DNA of 64,000 bases from [Flavobacterium] thermophilum (GCA_900450595.1 UGGS01000001.1:2232001-2296000), one strand, 5' to 3'; positions 43,351 to 53,415 are shown, counted from the stretch's first letter. Notes: generated by a model from the letters alone, not told the origin. Program-made: numbers and translations.

Positions 43351-43644
43351 AGCATTTTTTTCAATTTCTTCAATCAAAATCAAAATTTCGGCAATGACCC
43401 CATACAATTGCGGCGGAATGCGGTCGCCAAGATCAAGCTGAAGCAAGTTTTGCACGAGCAATGGATCCTCTTGAATCGGGATGTGATGCTGTTTCGCCAG
43501 TTCAATGATTTTCTGCGCCACATGTCCGCTCCCTTGAGCAACGACAGTCGGCGACTGGCCTGACGATTCGTCATAGCGGATGACAGCCGCCGTTGGGCCG
43601 TTCATATATCTCTGCTTTTTTTGGTTGAAATATTTCGTCATCAT
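43348..43644 (-). CDS. FlhB C-terminal-domain homologue (YlqH-like)
   Basis: 98 residues from ATG 43644, overlapping the upstream stop as ATGA. Corresponds to the cytoplasmic C-terminal domain of FlhB without the membrane part: AAVIRYDESSGQSPTVVAQG, HIPIQEDPLLVQNLLQLDLGDRIP (core IPIQEDPLLVQNLL). The NPTH cleavage site of true FlhB is absent. B. subtilis has the same pair, ylqG-ylqH, near rnhB. It may modulate export substrate switching; function is not established. Confidence 0.88.
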   Translation of the reverse strand: MMTKYFNQKKQRYMNGPTAAVIRYDESSGQSPTVVAQGSGHVAQKIIELAKQHHIPIQEDPLLVQNLLQLDLGDRIPPQLYGVIAEILILIEEIEKNA

Positions 43645-45785
43645 ATCGTGAAATCGTACCCTCTTTCCGTAAACGGTCCGTACAGGCGAACGGATGGAAC
43701 CCGTTTTTCTTCTTCCTGCCGCTTCGTTTCATTCGTCAGCTTTGTGATGTTGACCATTTTGACGTGGTAGCCGATCTCCTCCAATCGCTTTTTCGCCATA
43801 TCGATGAACGGCGCGGCTTTTTCGGCAAAATCATCGCGGTCGTTGCGAAGGGTGACGGACAAGCTTCGCTCATTGGCTTGAAGCAAAATGCCGAGGTCTC
43901 CTAGCTTTTTCGTTTCCAGCAAGAAATAGAGCTGACAGTTTTCCCAATCGATTCGCTCGCCATCTTGGCGGGCGTTGACATAGACGTTGACGTTCCGCAC
44001 TTCATTTTGCCATCGCAACGGCAAGGAGAAGAACAGGCTTTGCATGCCCACTCCTGCGTCCCATCGGTTTAGCAGCTGTTGACCCGTCAAATTCGTTAAC
44101 GCCTGTTCCGCCTGTCGGGCGATGGGCTCATTTCCGCTTTGCGCGAGCTGCAGAAGCATTGCCTTCATGTTCTGTGGCGTCCCTTCCCCGTTGGCATCTT
44201 TCTGCACGAGCGACTCAGCCGCCTCATAATCGTGTGTAAAGCCAAAGCGGCGAAGTGCTTCAAACAATTGCCGTGCGGATGGCCCGTCAACGAACGGCTG
44301 CGCCGCTTCGTTCATTTGCCGGAAAAATGTTTCTGACAAATCCGTCTGCGGTTCGCCCAAACCGACCACAAAATGCTTCACTTTTGCTTCGGAAAGTTTC
44401 AGTTCCATATTCGCAAGGGTCTCTTTTACCCCATTGACCAATTTTCGAGCGCCTTGCTCATCCCCTTGACGAAGCCGCTTTTTCGCTTCGGCCAGCTGGG
44501 AGCTCGCCTTCATCAGCTGCTTTTCCGTCGCCATGTCCGTAAACAGCATCAAATCACTTTTTAAAATGACGTTATCCAACTGCTTAATGGCGCTTTCCAA
44601 GTACTGTTTTGTCTGCAAGCGGGCGGCTTGTCCTCCTTGTTCCATCCAGTGCAGCACCGTCTCCAAATGGCGCATCACATGGCGCTTCACAATCTGAAAG
44701 TCACGGGACGTCTGTGCCATTTTGGCTGTGACCGTTTGCACGAGAAAGTCCTTCGTTTGCATCGGCACACTCGCTTGCATCCATGTTCCATTAAGCGGAA
44801 CATGGTCCGATGATCCCGAAGAAAGGGCTTGTTCCATGTCACTCAACATATCGAACAACGCTTTCCGGGCAGCAAGCTCTCTTCCGCTTTCCATCGACTG
44901 GCGCGCTTCTGTCAATGCTTCGTTGAACGCCTGCCTCCAGGCAGGATGAATCTGAACTCCTTCTCCAATCTCCTTTTGAATCAAGTCAAGCGCTTGTTCA
45001 AGATGCGGCTCTTTTTTCAGTTGCTCGATGGCATGAAGAACCTTGTCGCGCAATAAATTGATCGCTTGCATCATCTCTGTGCCATTTGCCTTTTGATGCG
45101 GTTCGGACAAAAGAGCTGTTAATCGTTGCAGCAATTGTTGAACGAATTCTTGTGGAGAACCAACACGGGACATAGAAGTTGACGCACTGTCGTCCAATTT
45201 TCCTTCCATGGAAACGCGGAACTTCTTTTGTTCATTCACCTTAAGCTCCTCTACCATATCTACGAGCCTCTCTCCGAGCGGCTTCCCATGCAGCGCCTCA
45301 TGGACGGCCGCAAGATGAACGCCCGTCAGTTCTAAATGCTTATTGATGACCGCGCGGACGGTATCGAGTTTTTGCTCTGCGGTGCCTGGGGCTTCGGTGA
45401 AAAAGGTACGCAAGGTGGAAACGATCTCTTTTGTGAGCGATTGTCCATGTTTTTGCAGCCAAGCCCCGACCTGTCTCAGCTCAGGCGATAACGGTTCAGA
45501 AGCAGAAAAATGAACCGCTTGTTTGTCCGTCTCTTGGGGGGGACGGGGAACGATTCGCGCCACTGGAACTCCGTCTTGTTCCCCGACGATCTTGATGGCC
45601 ACACGCCCTTCCTGCGGCCATTCCCCTTCCGTTCGCACCTGCACTTCGATCCCTTTGATCACGACAACGGCGGCGCCGCCTTGGCTTTCTTTGATGACGG
45701 CATCGTATGTTTCCCCTTTTTGCACCACCAGCGTTTGATTTGGCGACGTTATCGATTGCCTAGTCAAAACGTTGCGAATTTCCAT
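43641..45785 (-). CDS. FliK-like hook-length/export control protein (YlqG-like)
   Basis: 714 residues from ATG 45785, seven bases after AAGGTG. The C-terminal ~130 residues form a FliK C-terminal (Flg_hook) type domain: FFSLPLRWQNEVRNVNVYVNAR, WENCQLYFLLETKKLGDLGI (core QLYFLLETKKLGDLG). The preceding ~550 residues are helical, charged, low-complexity, suggesting a ruler-like extension. It is larger than the usual FliK. SigD promoter upstream; ATGA junction with the FlhB-like gene. FliK and FlhB work together to switch export specificity, so the pairing makes sense; the exact role of this paralogous pair is unknown. Confidence 0.85.
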   Translation of the reverse strand: MEIRNVLTRQSITSPNQTLVVQKGETYDAVIKESQGGAAVVVIKGIEVQVRTEGEWPQEGRVAIKIVGEQDGVPVARIVPRPPQETDKQAVHFSASEPLSPELRQVGAWLQKHGQSLTKEIVSTLRTFFTEAPGTAEQKLDTVRAVINKHLELTGVHLAAVHEALHGKPLGERLVDMVEELKVNEQKKFRVSMEGKLDDSASTSMSRVGSPQEFVQQLLQRLTALLSEPHQKANGTEMMQAINLLRDKVLHAIEQLKKEPHLEQALDLIQKEIGEGVQIHPAWRQAFNEALTEARQSMESGRELAARKALFDMLSDMEQALSSGSSDHVPLNGTWMQASVPMQTKDFLVQTVTAKMAQTSRDFQIVKRHVMRHLETVLHWMEQGGQAARLQTKQYLESAIKQLDNVILKSDLMLFTDMATEKQLMKASSQLAEAKKRLRQGDEQGARKLVNGVKETLANMELKLSEAKVKHFVVGLGEPQTDLSETFFRQMNEAAQPFVDGPSARQLFEALRRFGFTHDYEAAESLVQKDANGEGTPQNMKAMLLQLAQSGNEPIARQAEQALTNLTGQQLLNRWDAGVGMQSLFFSLPLRWQNEVRNVNVYVNARQDGERIDWENCQLYFLLETKKLGDLGILLQANERSLSVTLRNDRDDFAEKAAPFIDMAKKRLEEIGYHVKMVNITKLTNETKRQEEEKRVPSVRLYGPFTERGYDFTI

Positions 45786-45823
45786 CCCCGTTCACCTTCC
45801 GCTCCATTCGGTTGCTACTGTTT

Positions 45824-45851
45824 ATATCGGCATCCTGCAGGCAAATGTTTA
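45824..45851 (-). promoter_or_regulatory. SigD promoter of the fliK-like gene
   Basis: Minus strand TAAA (45851-45848), 16 bp, GCCGATAT (45831-45824), 40 bp upstream of the start codon and immediately after comFC. Confidence 0.85.
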
Positions 45852-45857
45852 GCCTGC

Positions 45858-46550
45858 TCACGCCCGCACCAACGTCAACGCCCACACCTCCGCCGCCCCC
45901 GCCTCAAGCAGCACGCGGGCCGCGTGGCGGATGGTGATGCCCGTCGTGTAAATGTCATCGATAAGAACGATTCGCTTCCCATTTATCGGCGGATGGCCGG
46001 AGAGAAAAAACGGGTTGTCGGTCTTCAGCCGTTCGCGGCGCGATTTTTTCGACTGCTTCTCGGAATGCCGGCGGGCCAGCCAAGGGAAATACGGGGATGG
46101 AAGCAAGCGGGCGAGCGCTTCCGCTTGGTTGAAGCCGCGCTCATCGAGGCGCTCGCGGCTTAACGGGATCGGGACGACGTGCCAATCGCGGCCGAAATGG
46201 CGGCGAAACGCTTGGGAAAACGGTCGGCGGAACGCCTCGACGATGACATAGTCGCCGCGGAATTTCCATAAGGCGACGACGTCTTTCATCCAGTCGTTGT
46301 ATAGATAGACAGATCGGTTTTTCACGAGCACCCTCCCCCATTGTTCATCTTCCTGCCACCTTAGACAGTCGGCGCACAGCGATGGCTTGGCTTCCTCAAG
46401 CGGACGGCCGCACATCTCGCAAAGGCGGCCGCGAATGACGGCGAACGACCCGCGGCAGCGCGGGCAAAGGACGTCAAGGTCTTCGAGGAAAAGAAGCTGG
46501 CGCCAGCTGTTAATCGGGTTATATGGAGAATGGCAAAGAAGGCAGTTCAT
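45858..46550 (-). CDS. comFC: ComFC phosphoribosyltransferase-like competence protein
   Basis: 230 residues from ATG 46550, coupled to comFA by ATGA. Needed for uptake and integration of single-stranded DNA in competence. N-terminal zinc ribbon: C3, C6 (MNCLLCHS), then CPRCRG, CEMCGRP and CADCLRW. C-terminal PRT domain: VVPIPLSRERLDERGFNQAEAL (core), IVLIDDIYTTGITIRHAARVL with the PRPP loop. Normal length and order. Confidence 0.95.
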   Translation of the reverse strand: MNCLLCHSPYNPINSWRQLLFLEDLDVLCPRCRGSFAVIRGRLCEMCGRPLEEAKPSLCADCLRWQEDEQWGRVLVKNRSVYLYNDWMKDVVALWKFRGDYVIVEAFRRPFSQAFRRHFGRDWHVVPIPLSRERLDERGFNQAEALARLLPSPYFPWLARRHSEKQSKKSRRERLKTDNPFFLSGHPPINGKRIVLIDDIYTTGITIRHAARVLLEAGAAEVWALTLVRA

Positions 46551-47938
46551 CGATGCAGCAACCCCCTTTTCTTTGCTGTCTCATTCATGCGGACAATGTG
46601 GCGGCGCGCCCGCACCATCTCGTTCGTTTTCCCGTGATGGAAAAAGCGGACATCGCCATCCGGAAACGCGGCGTGGCGGCCGACGCGGCCGGCGATTTGC
46701 ACGAGGGCGCTTTCCGTGAAAATGCGGTCTTCGGCGCCAAGGACGGCGACATCGATGTTCGGCACGGTCACGCCGCGCTCAAGGATCGTTGTTGTGACGA
46801 GCAGCGGCACGCGCCCATCGCGAAACGCCTGAACGTGCTCAGCTCTGTCTGGGGCTTCGGCATGAACGCCGACGATGCGGGGATCGACGCGCTGCAAGAG
46901 GCGGGTGACCGCTTCAAGCTCATCGATATGGGGAACGAACAAAAACGCTTGTTTTCCCTGCGCCAAACGATGGAGAACCCACGCAAGGACGTTTTCGGGC
47001 AAGCGGCCGCGCTCTAACCGTTTGCGCCAATTGCCGCACCATTCCAACACGGGGACGGGAAGCGGACGGCCGTGGTAGCGGGCGGGGATGACGGCGGCGT
47101 TCCGTTTGCCTCTTGTGATGTCAAGCTGCCAATCGCGGGATGGGGTGGCGGTTAAATAAATGAGGCTCGACTGTTCTTTCCGCGCTTGACTGACGGCGTA
47201 TTGGAGCATCGGCTCAACAGAATATGGGAAGGCATCGACTTCATCCACGATCATAACGTCAAAGACGCGGTAAGCCCGCAGCAACTGGTGGGTGGTTGAG
47301 AGGACCAAGGAAGCGATCCGCCCGCGCTCTTCGCTTCCGCCGTACCATACGGCAAGCGGAACGCGCGGAAACGCTTGACGAAAGCGGGGAGCAAGCTCGC
47401 GGACGACGTCGACACGCGGCGTGGCTAGGCCAACGCGCCAGCCCTTCTCGAGCGCGGCGGCGATGGCGGGAAACAAAATCTCGGTTTTCCCTGCACCGCA
47501 TACAGCCCAAACGAGCAGTTCGCTTCGATCGAGCACGGCCTGTTTGACAGCCATAGCGGCATCCTCCTGAGCGGCGGACAGCGTCCCATCCCAAACAAGC
47601 GGCGCCTCGTGCCGCTCGGACGGAAGCGGCATCGTCACGTGCACAAGGTGAGTGCAGGAGCTGATGCGCCCCATCACGAGACACTTGCGGCAATACGCGC
47701 AATCCGATCCACAGCGGGCGCATGGAAACGAGGCGAACAGATGGCGATCATCATTTCCGCAACGGCCGCAGCGCCAGCCGCGCGCTGTTTTGATGAGCCC
47801 GGGCTGTTCGCATAGCGAACCGGTCTGGATGGCGGCAGCGACTTCTCCATCAGGAAACGGCAGCTGCTCTCGGGGTAGGCGCTGGCCATTGAGCCAAGCG
47901 ACGAGCGGGGAAGCAGCGGCTGATGGGGGAATGTACAA
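46547..47938 (-). CDS. comFA: ComFA DNA-uptake ATPase
   Basis: 463 residues from TTG 47938, seven to nine bases after AGGAGTG. DEAD-type helicase that drives DNA through the membrane channel. Zinc cysteines at 57-86 (CGRCGND...CARCGSDCAYCRKC), Walker A GAGKTE at 148-153, DEVD, TATPS and QIAGRVGR. comFB is absent between comFA and comFC, as in other Geobacillus genomes to my knowledge. Confidence 0.96.
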   Translation of the reverse strand: MYIPPSAAASPLVAWLNGQRLPREQLPFPDGEVAAAIQTGSLCEQPGLIKTARGWRCGRCGNDDRHLFASFPCARCGSDCAYCRKCLVMGRISSCTHLVHVTMPLPSERHEAPLVWDGTLSAAQEDAAMAVKQAVLDRSELLVWAVCGAGKTEILFPAIAAALEKGWRVGLATPRVDVVRELAPRFRQAFPRVPLAVWYGGSEERGRIASLVLSTTHQLLRAYRVFDVMIVDEVDAFPYSVEPMLQYAVSQARKEQSSLIYLTATPSRDWQLDITRGKRNAAVIPARYHGRPLPVPVLEWCGNWRKRLERGRLPENVLAWVLHRLAQGKQAFLFVPHIDELEAVTRLLQRVDPRIVGVHAEAPDRAEHVQAFRDGRVPLLVTTTILERGVTVPNIDVAVLGAEDRIFTESALVQIAGRVGRHAAFPDGDVRFFHHGKTNEMVRARRHIVRMNETAKKRGLLHR

Positions 47939-48519
47939 TGAGCATCACTCCTTTTGTCATTTAGGAAAAGCATGTCTCCTAGTCGGGAGCCAAAAAGAGC
48001 GGATGACGCGGCAAAAACGCCATGGAAAACCACCCTCTCCCCAAGTTGAGAGACTTGAAGCGCATAAAGGTACAGGAAGAGCGATCTCACGGCATTCTTT
48101 AGAAGGCTGGTAATAAAAGACGGGTGTCATGCACAAAACAACAACATTCGATCAGAAAAGAAAGTGGAGATGAAAAGGCCTTTCCAAATGGAATCAGGAT
48201 GTGGTTTGACCGTCTTTTTCACGACATATCGGCCTTCGAAAGAAATGGATGCGGCGAAACCTGATGCCAGCGAAGATTCACAGGAGAGTCATGGAGCCGA
48301 TCGATAACGTGTTTCGACAACATTCCCAGGGAAATAGCGACAAGTTTTTCAGGAAAGGAAAACGGTTCGACAAGTTCGGCCAGCCCCGCATCTTCGGTCC
48401 GTTTCATAAAGCAGAGAGAAACCTACTGTACAACAAATTCGCCGCCGTGCAAGGCGGAGCGCACCGTTCCGCCTTGCGCTTGGCTGTAGAGCCTCGAGAC
48501 GGCGCTTTGCCGCCTCAGC
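47939..48519. other. 580-bp spacer between comFA and degV
   Basis: No convincing gene. The start of comFA, with AAAGGAGTGATG, marks the left edge. A 62-codon minus-strand frame (48219-48407) contains ELVEPFSFPEKLVAISLGML and might be a transposase remnant, but this is uncertain. GC-rich inverted segments near 48460-48530 (CAAGGCGGAGCGC / GCCGTTCCGCCTTG-like) suggest a hairpin or terminator downstream of degV. Confidence 0.4.
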
Positions 48520-49374
48520 TTAAGGCTGATACCACGTCAACCCGAGAGCGCCTTCGCCGACGTGCGTGGCGATGACTGGGCCAAAATAGCTGATCGAAAA
48601 TTCGACGTGCGGATAGCGGTCAGCTAGTTCGTCGCGCCAGCGGCCCGCTTCATCCGGCTGGTTGGCGTGGATGATGGCGGCTTTGAGCGGCACACCCTTT
48701 TCCGCATCTTCGGCGAACAGCTCTTCGATGCGGTGGATCGCTTTTTTGCGCGTGCGGATTTTTTCAAACGGCACGATCACTTTGTTTTCAAAGCGAAGAA
48801 GCGGCTTGATTTGCAAGAGGCCGCCGATGAACGCCTGCGCCCCGGTCAGCCGTCCGCCCCGCTGCAGATGGGCCAAGTCGTCGACCATAAAGTAGGCGCG
48901 CAGCGTTTGTTTCATTTCATCCAAGCGAGCGATGATATCCTCAGGGAGCCTCCCCGCCTGCGCCATTTCCGCCGCTTCGATCGCATAAAACCCTTGTGCC
49001 ATGCAGCTGATTTCCGAGTCGTATGCGTAAACACGCAATCCGTCCACCATCGTCCCTGCCGTGACCGCCCCTTGGTACGTGCCGCTGATGCCGCTTGAGA
49101 GGTGGATGCTGACGACCGCCTCGTATCCTTCCTCGCGAATGGCGGTGAACAAGTCAACAAACTCACCGACCGACGGTTGGGACGTCGTCGGCAACGTCGG
49201 ATGCTGCTTGATTTTGGCAAAAAATTCATCGGCCGTCATATCAATCTCTTCGCGGTACGTCTCATTCCCGAAAATGACGCTGAGCGGAATCAGGCGAATG
49301 CCCAACCTCTCGCGCACCTCTTTCGGCAAGTAGGCCGTGCTGTCGGTGACAATTGCCGTTTTCACGAACGCCAT
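48520..49374 (-). CDS. degV: DegV family fatty-acid-binding protein
   Basis: 284 residues from ATG 49374; GTG at 49365 (VKTAIVTDST) is a good alternative given AGGAAGG at 49379-49385. DegV proteins bind long-chain fatty acids for incorporation into phospholipids (FakB type). Seen: IVTDSTAYLP, TTSQPSVGEF, VSIHLSSGISGTYQGA, AHLQRGGRLTGAQAFIGGLL. The gene stands beside degU/degS as in B. subtilis. Confidence 0.93.
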   Translation of the reverse strand: MAFVKTAIVTDSTAYLPKEVRERLGIRLIPLSVIFGNETYREEIDMTADEFFAKIKQHPTLPTTSQPSVGEFVDLFTAIREEGYEAVVSIHLSSGISGTYQGAVTAGTMVDGLRVYAYDSEISCMAQGFYAIEAAEMAQAGRLPEDIIARLDEMKQTLRAYFMVDDLAHLQRGGRLTGAQAFIGGLLQIKPLLRFENKVIVPFEKIRTRKKAIHRIEELFAEDAEKGVPLKAAIIHANQPDEAGRWRDELADRYPHVEFSISYFGPVIATHVGEGALGLTWYQP

Positions 49375-49620
49375 TCCTTCCTGATTTCAAATTTTCTTCC
49401 ATTATACCAAAAAGACAAACCGCCCACCACTACGAATCCAAATGGGGGATAGCGCACCGCAAGGACCTAAACAAAGCCGCTTGCCGCCAACTACAAAACA
49501 GCTTGTCCTCACCACGGACACACCAACAACGAAGCATCGCTGCCTCGATCCCCTCAACACCAGCCGCCAGACGCCCATCCAATCCGCTGACAATAGGCGG
49601 AAACGAAGGGGGCATTGCCA

Positions 49621-50295
49621 TTAGCGCACTTCCACCCAGCCGTTTTTGATCGCCACAACAACCGCTTGCGTCCGGTCATTGACGTTTAATTTTTGCAAGA
49701 TGCTGCTGACGTGGTTTTTCACCGTTTTTTCGCTAATGTACAGCGCTTCGCCGATGGCGCGGTTGCTTTTGCCGTCGGCCAACAGCTGCAGCACTTCGCA
49801 TTCGCGCCGCGTCAACAAATGGAGCGGGCGGCGCACTTCTTGTTTGACCGCCACGCCGCCTTTTTCCGACGTCAGACGGCGGTATTCGCGAATCAAGTTG
49901 TGCGTCACTTTCGGATGCAAATACGATCCGCCTTCCGCGACGATTCTCACCGCCTCAATGAGCGTGTCAGCGTCCATTTCTTTCAGCAAATACCCGGTCG
50001 CTCCCGTCTGCAAGGCGCGCATGACATAGTTTTCATCGTCATGAATCGACAACACGACGACTTTCGTATCAGGGTAAGCTTCAATCAGCTGTTTCGTCGC
50101 CTCAACGCCGTTGATGTCCGGCATGTTAATGTCCATCAGCACCAAATCCGGGCGGTATGTTTCGACGATCGACAGCGCTTCGCTTCCGTCGCTTCCTTCC
50201 GCCACGACTTCAAAATCGCCTTCAAATTCTAAAATGCGCTTAATGCCTTCACGGAATAGTGAATGGTCATCGATAATGGCGATGCGTGTTTTCAT
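49621..50295 (-). CDS. degU: DegU response regulator
   Basis: 224 residues from ATG 50295 with AAGGAGG upstream; overlaps degS by ATGA. NarL/FixJ type. Receiver: [19 protein letters not shown], phosphoacceptor D55 in [20 protein letters not shown] (core [17 protein letters not shown]), K in [16 protein letters not shown]-terminal LuxR helix-turn-helix [23 protein letters not shown] (part) and [17 protein letters not shown]. Controls exoenzymes, competence and motility in bacilli. Confidence 0.97.
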   Translation of the reverse strand: MKTRIAIIDDHSLFREGIKRILEFEGDFEVVAEGSDGSEALSIVETYRPDLVLMDINMPDINGVEATKQLIEAYPDTKVVVLSIHDDENYVMRALQTGATGYLLKEMDADTLIEAVRIVAEGGSYLHPKVTHNLIREYRRLTSEKGGVAVKQEVRRPLHLLTRRECEVLQLLADGKSNRAIGEALYISEKTVKNHVSSILQKLNVNDRTQAVVVAIKNGWVEVR

Positions 50296-51473
50296 CGTTT
50301 CCTCTCCTCCTTGGTCATGTCTGCGGCTGAACGGTCAATCGGAACGCGGATGAACACGGTCGTGCCGCTGCCAGGTTTCGAACGAATCGTCAACGTGCCG
50401 CCGAGCAGCTCCACCCGCTCCCGCATTCCAATCAAGCCGAACGCATTTTCTTTTTTGACCGATGGATCAAATCCTTTGCCATCGTCTTTGACACTGACAA
50501 GCAGATGGTGGCACGTCACTTCCATTTTGACGTCGATATGGCGCGCTTCGGCATGCTTCAAGGCGTTTTGCACCGATTCTTGGACAAGCCGAAACACGGC
50601 CGCCTCCATCCGCGACGGCAGCCGAATTTCTTCGCCGATATGTACAAAGGAAATGTGGACTCCGTTATTATATTCTTCGGTCGTTTGCAAGTATTTTTTT
50701 AGCGTCGGAACCAATCCTAAATCATCAAGCGCCATCGGCCGCAAATCGTAAATGATGCGGCGCACTTCGGACAAAGCCGAACGCACCATTTTGCGAAAAT
50801 CACGAATCTCGGCGATCGCCGCCTCTGTCCCTCGCTCTTTGATCACCTTTTCGACCAAATCAGACCGAAGAAGGACGTGAGCGAGCAGCTGCGCCGGGCC
50901 GTCATGGATTTCCCGCGACAGCCGCCGCCGCTCTTCTTCCTGGGCTTCGATGATTTTCAGCCCAAATTCCTGCTTTTGCTTCGCCCCTTCAACGAGCTCG
51001 CTGACATGGCGGAAATCGCTGTTTAAGTAGTGGAGCACGACCGTAATTTGTCCAACTAAATAATCGGCGCGTTCGATAATTTGCGCAAGGCTCGCCAATC
51101 TCCGCTCGAGCTCGTCGCGGCGCAGCCGCAGCTGTTTCTCCCGCTCGCGCACCATCGTCAGCTTCATATGCAACTCATGCGCCGCTTCATACGCCTCGCG
51201 AATATCTTGCTCCGAGTGGGTGGAAAAGTTTTGACTCACTTCCGACAGGCGGCGGCGCGCCTGACGCGCCTTCATTTCCAGCTGATCCGCTTCTTCGATC
51301 GCCTGCACGGTCAGCCGCTTCACCTCCTCGAGTTCGCGAAGCAAATGGTCGTGCTCTTGACGCGACTGCTCCCCGATGCGGAAAATTTCGTCTTTGCTGT
51401 GTTGAACGGTGTCGATCATTTTTTCGACAATCCGATCTAACTGCTTTACGTCCCACTGTTTTGCCTTAGCCAT
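50292..51473 (-). CDS. degS: DegS sensor histidine kinase
   Basis: 393 residues from ATG 51473 (ribosome site GGAGG upstream). Cytoplasmic kinase with a long N-terminal coiled coil (residues ~30-130) and no membrane segment, as in DegS. Phosphorylated His190 lies in [16 protein letters not shown]. HATPase: [40 protein letters not shown]. Partner of DegU; transcribed away from yvyE. Confidence 0.96.
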   Translation of the reverse strand: MAKAKQWDVKQLDRIVEKMIDTVQHSKDEIFRIGEQSRQEHDHLLRELEEVKRLTVQAIEEADQLEMKARQARRRLSEVSQNFSTHSEQDIREAYEAAHELHMKLTMVREREKQLRLRRDELERRLASLAQIIERADYLVGQITVVLHYLNSDFRHVSELVEGAKQKQEFGLKIIEAQEEERRRLSREIHDGPAQLLAHVLLRSDLVEKVIKERGTEAAIAEIRDFRKMVRSALSEVRRIIYDLRPMALDDLGLVPTLKKYLQTTEEYNNGVHISFVHIGEEIRLPSRMEAAVFRLVQESVQNALKHAEARHIDVKMEVTCHHLLVSVKDDGKGFDPSVKKENAFGLIGMRERVELLGGTLTIRSKPGSGTTVFIRVPIDRSAADMTKEERKR

Positions 51474-51689
51474 TTGCCAACCTCCAACAGCGCTGCCAAG
51501 CGGTGCGCATGGGCGCCAGCAAAATTTGTTTGAAGGAAAAAAGTTGTCGATTTATAATAATAAAAGCATGCTCTATCTATTGCTCTTTTATTTTTAGTTT
51601 ACCATATTGAGAACAGAGCGCTAGCCGTTCGTGCAAAAAAATGAACAAATAAACCGTTTGCACGATGTTGATCGTTGAGGTGTTTCGTT

Positions 51690-52331
51690 TTGTTGCAAAA
51701 ATATTACACGGTTAAAGGATACGGTGAACACGAAATCGTAATTGAAAAATCACGGTTTATCTGCTATGTCAACCGCGCGGAAACGGAAGAAGAGGCCGTC
51801 GCCTTTATTCAACAAATCAAGAAGAAGCATTGGGATGCCACCCACAACTGCTCCGCCTATTTGATCGGTGAGCATGACCAAATCCAAAAAGCGAACGATG
51901 ACGGCGAGCCGAGCGGCACCGCAGGGGTGCCGATGCTTGAAGTGCTGAAGAAAAAAGGATTGAAAGACACCGTCGCCGTCGTCACCCGCTACTTTGGCGG
52001 CATCAAGCTCGGCGCGGGCGGCTTGGTGCGTGCATACAGCCGCGCCGTCTCAGAAGGCCTGAACGCCGCCGGCATCGTCGAGCGTCGGCTCATGCGCGTC
52101 ATGCATGTTACGATCGACTACCCGTGGCTTGGGAAAGTGGAAAATGAGCTGCGCTCTTCCGTATATACTATTAAAAATATCCAATATGCCGACCGCGTCA
52201 CGTTTGATGTTCTCGTTCCCGAGGACGGCCAGTCTTCGTTTGGCGAGTGGATGACCGAACTGACAAACGGAAGGGCGGACATTCAGGCGGGAGCGATGGA
52301 GTATGCCGAACGGTTGCTTCCGTCTTCCTAA
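51690..52331 (+). CDS. yvyE: YvyE, IMPACT/YigZ family protein
   Basis: 213 residues if TTG 51690 is the start (GAGGTG seven bases upstream; TTG 51675 would be too close). Cytoplasmic protein: YTVKGYGEHEIVIEKSRF and the IMPACT signature DDGEPSGTAGVPMLEVL then VVTRYFGGIKLGAGGLVRAYSRA (core YFGGIKLGAGGLVRAYS). The biochemical role is unknown; family members touch translation control. Divergent from degS, 32 bp before the LCP gene. Confidence 0.95.
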   Translation: MLQKYYTVKGYGEHEIVIEKSRFICYVNRAETEEEAVAFIQQIKKKHWDATHNCSAYLIGEHDQIQKANDDGEPSGTAGVPMLEVLKKKGLKDTVAVVTRYFGGIKLGAGGLVRAYSRAVSEGLNAAGIVERRLMRVMHVTIDYPWLGKVENELRSSVYTIKNIQYADRVTFDVLVPEDGQSSFGEWMTELTNGRADIQAGAMEYAERLLPSS

Positions 52332-52363
52332 AACGACACCGTAAAGGAAAGAAGGGTTAAACG

Positions 52364-53371
52364 ATGAATCATACAAGAAAAACGGTGAAAAAGCGAAAGA
52401 AAAAAAAGCGGCTCCGCCGATTATTTTTGCTCGTGTTTCTTCTGTTGCTCGGGGGTGTCGGCGCCTTTGGCTACAATATTTACTCCGAGACGAAACAGGC
52501 GTCAAGCAAAATTTATCAAGCGCTTGATCCATCAAGCAAGCCTGCAAGAAATATTGAAATGCGCAAAGATCCGTTTACCGTGCTGTTGGTTGGAGTGGAA
52601 AACCAGTACCACGACGAGGAGGGGCGGTCTGATGTCGTCATGCTTTTGACCGTCAATCCGAAGACGAACAAAGTATATTTGTTGAGCATTCCGCGCGACA
52701 CGCGCGTTTACATCCCGAGCGAAGGGCGGAAAGACAAAATCACCCATTCCTACAGCTACGGCGGCATTCAATCGACGATTGCAGCCGTCAATGAGCTGAT
52801 CGATGTACCGATTGACTATTACGTGACGACTGATTTTGAAGGGTTCGAAAAAATTGTCGATTCCTTAGGCGGCGTCACGGTAGATGTTCCGTTTACATTC
52901 AAAGCTCAGCTGACCGGCTCCCTCAAATGGCATACGTTCCATAAAGGCAAACAAGAGTTGAACGGCAATGAAGCGCTCGCCTATGTGCGCATGAGAAAAT
53001 CGGACCCCCGCGGCGACTTTGGCCGAAACGAGCGGCAAAAACAAGTCATTCGCGCCATTATTGACAAAAGCACGTCCATCACCTCGCTGCCGAAGCTGGA
53101 TGACATCATCGCCGATTTAGGGGATCACGTGCGGACGAACATCCCTCCGGCCGATTTGTTGTCGTTCATCTATGTCTATCAAAAAATGAAAAACGTGGAC
53201 GTACAAAATCTGCATCTAGAAGGATACGATGAAACGATCAACGGCGTGTACTACTACATCCCCGACGAGCAATCGGTCAGCTCCATCAATGAAACGCTGC
53301 GGCAAGCGCTCGAGACGTCCAACGCCTCCCTCACGCGCAGCGATTCACCATCCACACAAAGCCAAAATTAA
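52364..53371 (+). CDS. LCP-family wall polymer ligase (TagU/LytR-like)
   Basis: 335 residues from ATG 52364. LytR-CpsA-Psr enzymes attach undecaprenyl-linked teichoic or other wall glycans to peptidoglycan outside the membrane. Basic N-terminal stretch (residues 5-20), one membrane helix (LFLLVFLLLLGGVGAFGYN), then the LCP domain: VLLVGVENQ, EGRSDVVMLLTVNP, SIPRDTRVYIP, and YVRMRKSDPRGDFGRNERQKQ with the essential Arg/Asp residues. It occupies the lytR position of B. subtilis. Confidence 0.95.
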   Translation: MNHTRKTVKKRKKKKRLRRLFLLVFLLLLGGVGAFGYNIYSETKQASSKIYQALDPSSKPARNIEMRKDPFTVLLVGVENQYHDEEGRSDVVMLLTVNPKTNKVYLLSIPRDTRVYIPSEGRKDKITHSYSYGGIQSTIAAVNELIDVPIDYYVTTDFEGFEKIVDSLGGVTVDVPFTFKAQLTGSLKWHTFHKGKQELNGNEALAYVRMRKSDPRGDFGRNERQKQVIRAIIDKSTSITSLPKLDDIIADLGDHVRTNIPPADLLSFIYVYQKMKNVDVQNLHLEGYDETINGVYYYIPDEQSVSSINETLRQALETSNASLTRSDSPSTQSQN

Positions 53372-53382
53372 CGATCACAAAG

Positions 53383-53415
53383 AAGGTGCTCCCAAACGCA
53401 ATGGGGCGCCTTTTT
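53383..53415 (+). terminator. Terminator after the LCP gene
   Basis: AAGGTGCTCCC, nine-base loop, GGGGCGCCTT with G-U pairs, then TTTTT; 11 bp after the LCP stop. Confidence 0.82.

Noticed and set aside
42867..43373. 168-residue start of the second FliS
   Set aside because: That extension contains the SigD -10 and -35, so it cannot be translated from that promoter.
48219..48407. 62-codon minus-strand gene in the comFA-degV gap
   Set aside because: No ribosome site or recognised family; kept only as a note on the spacer.
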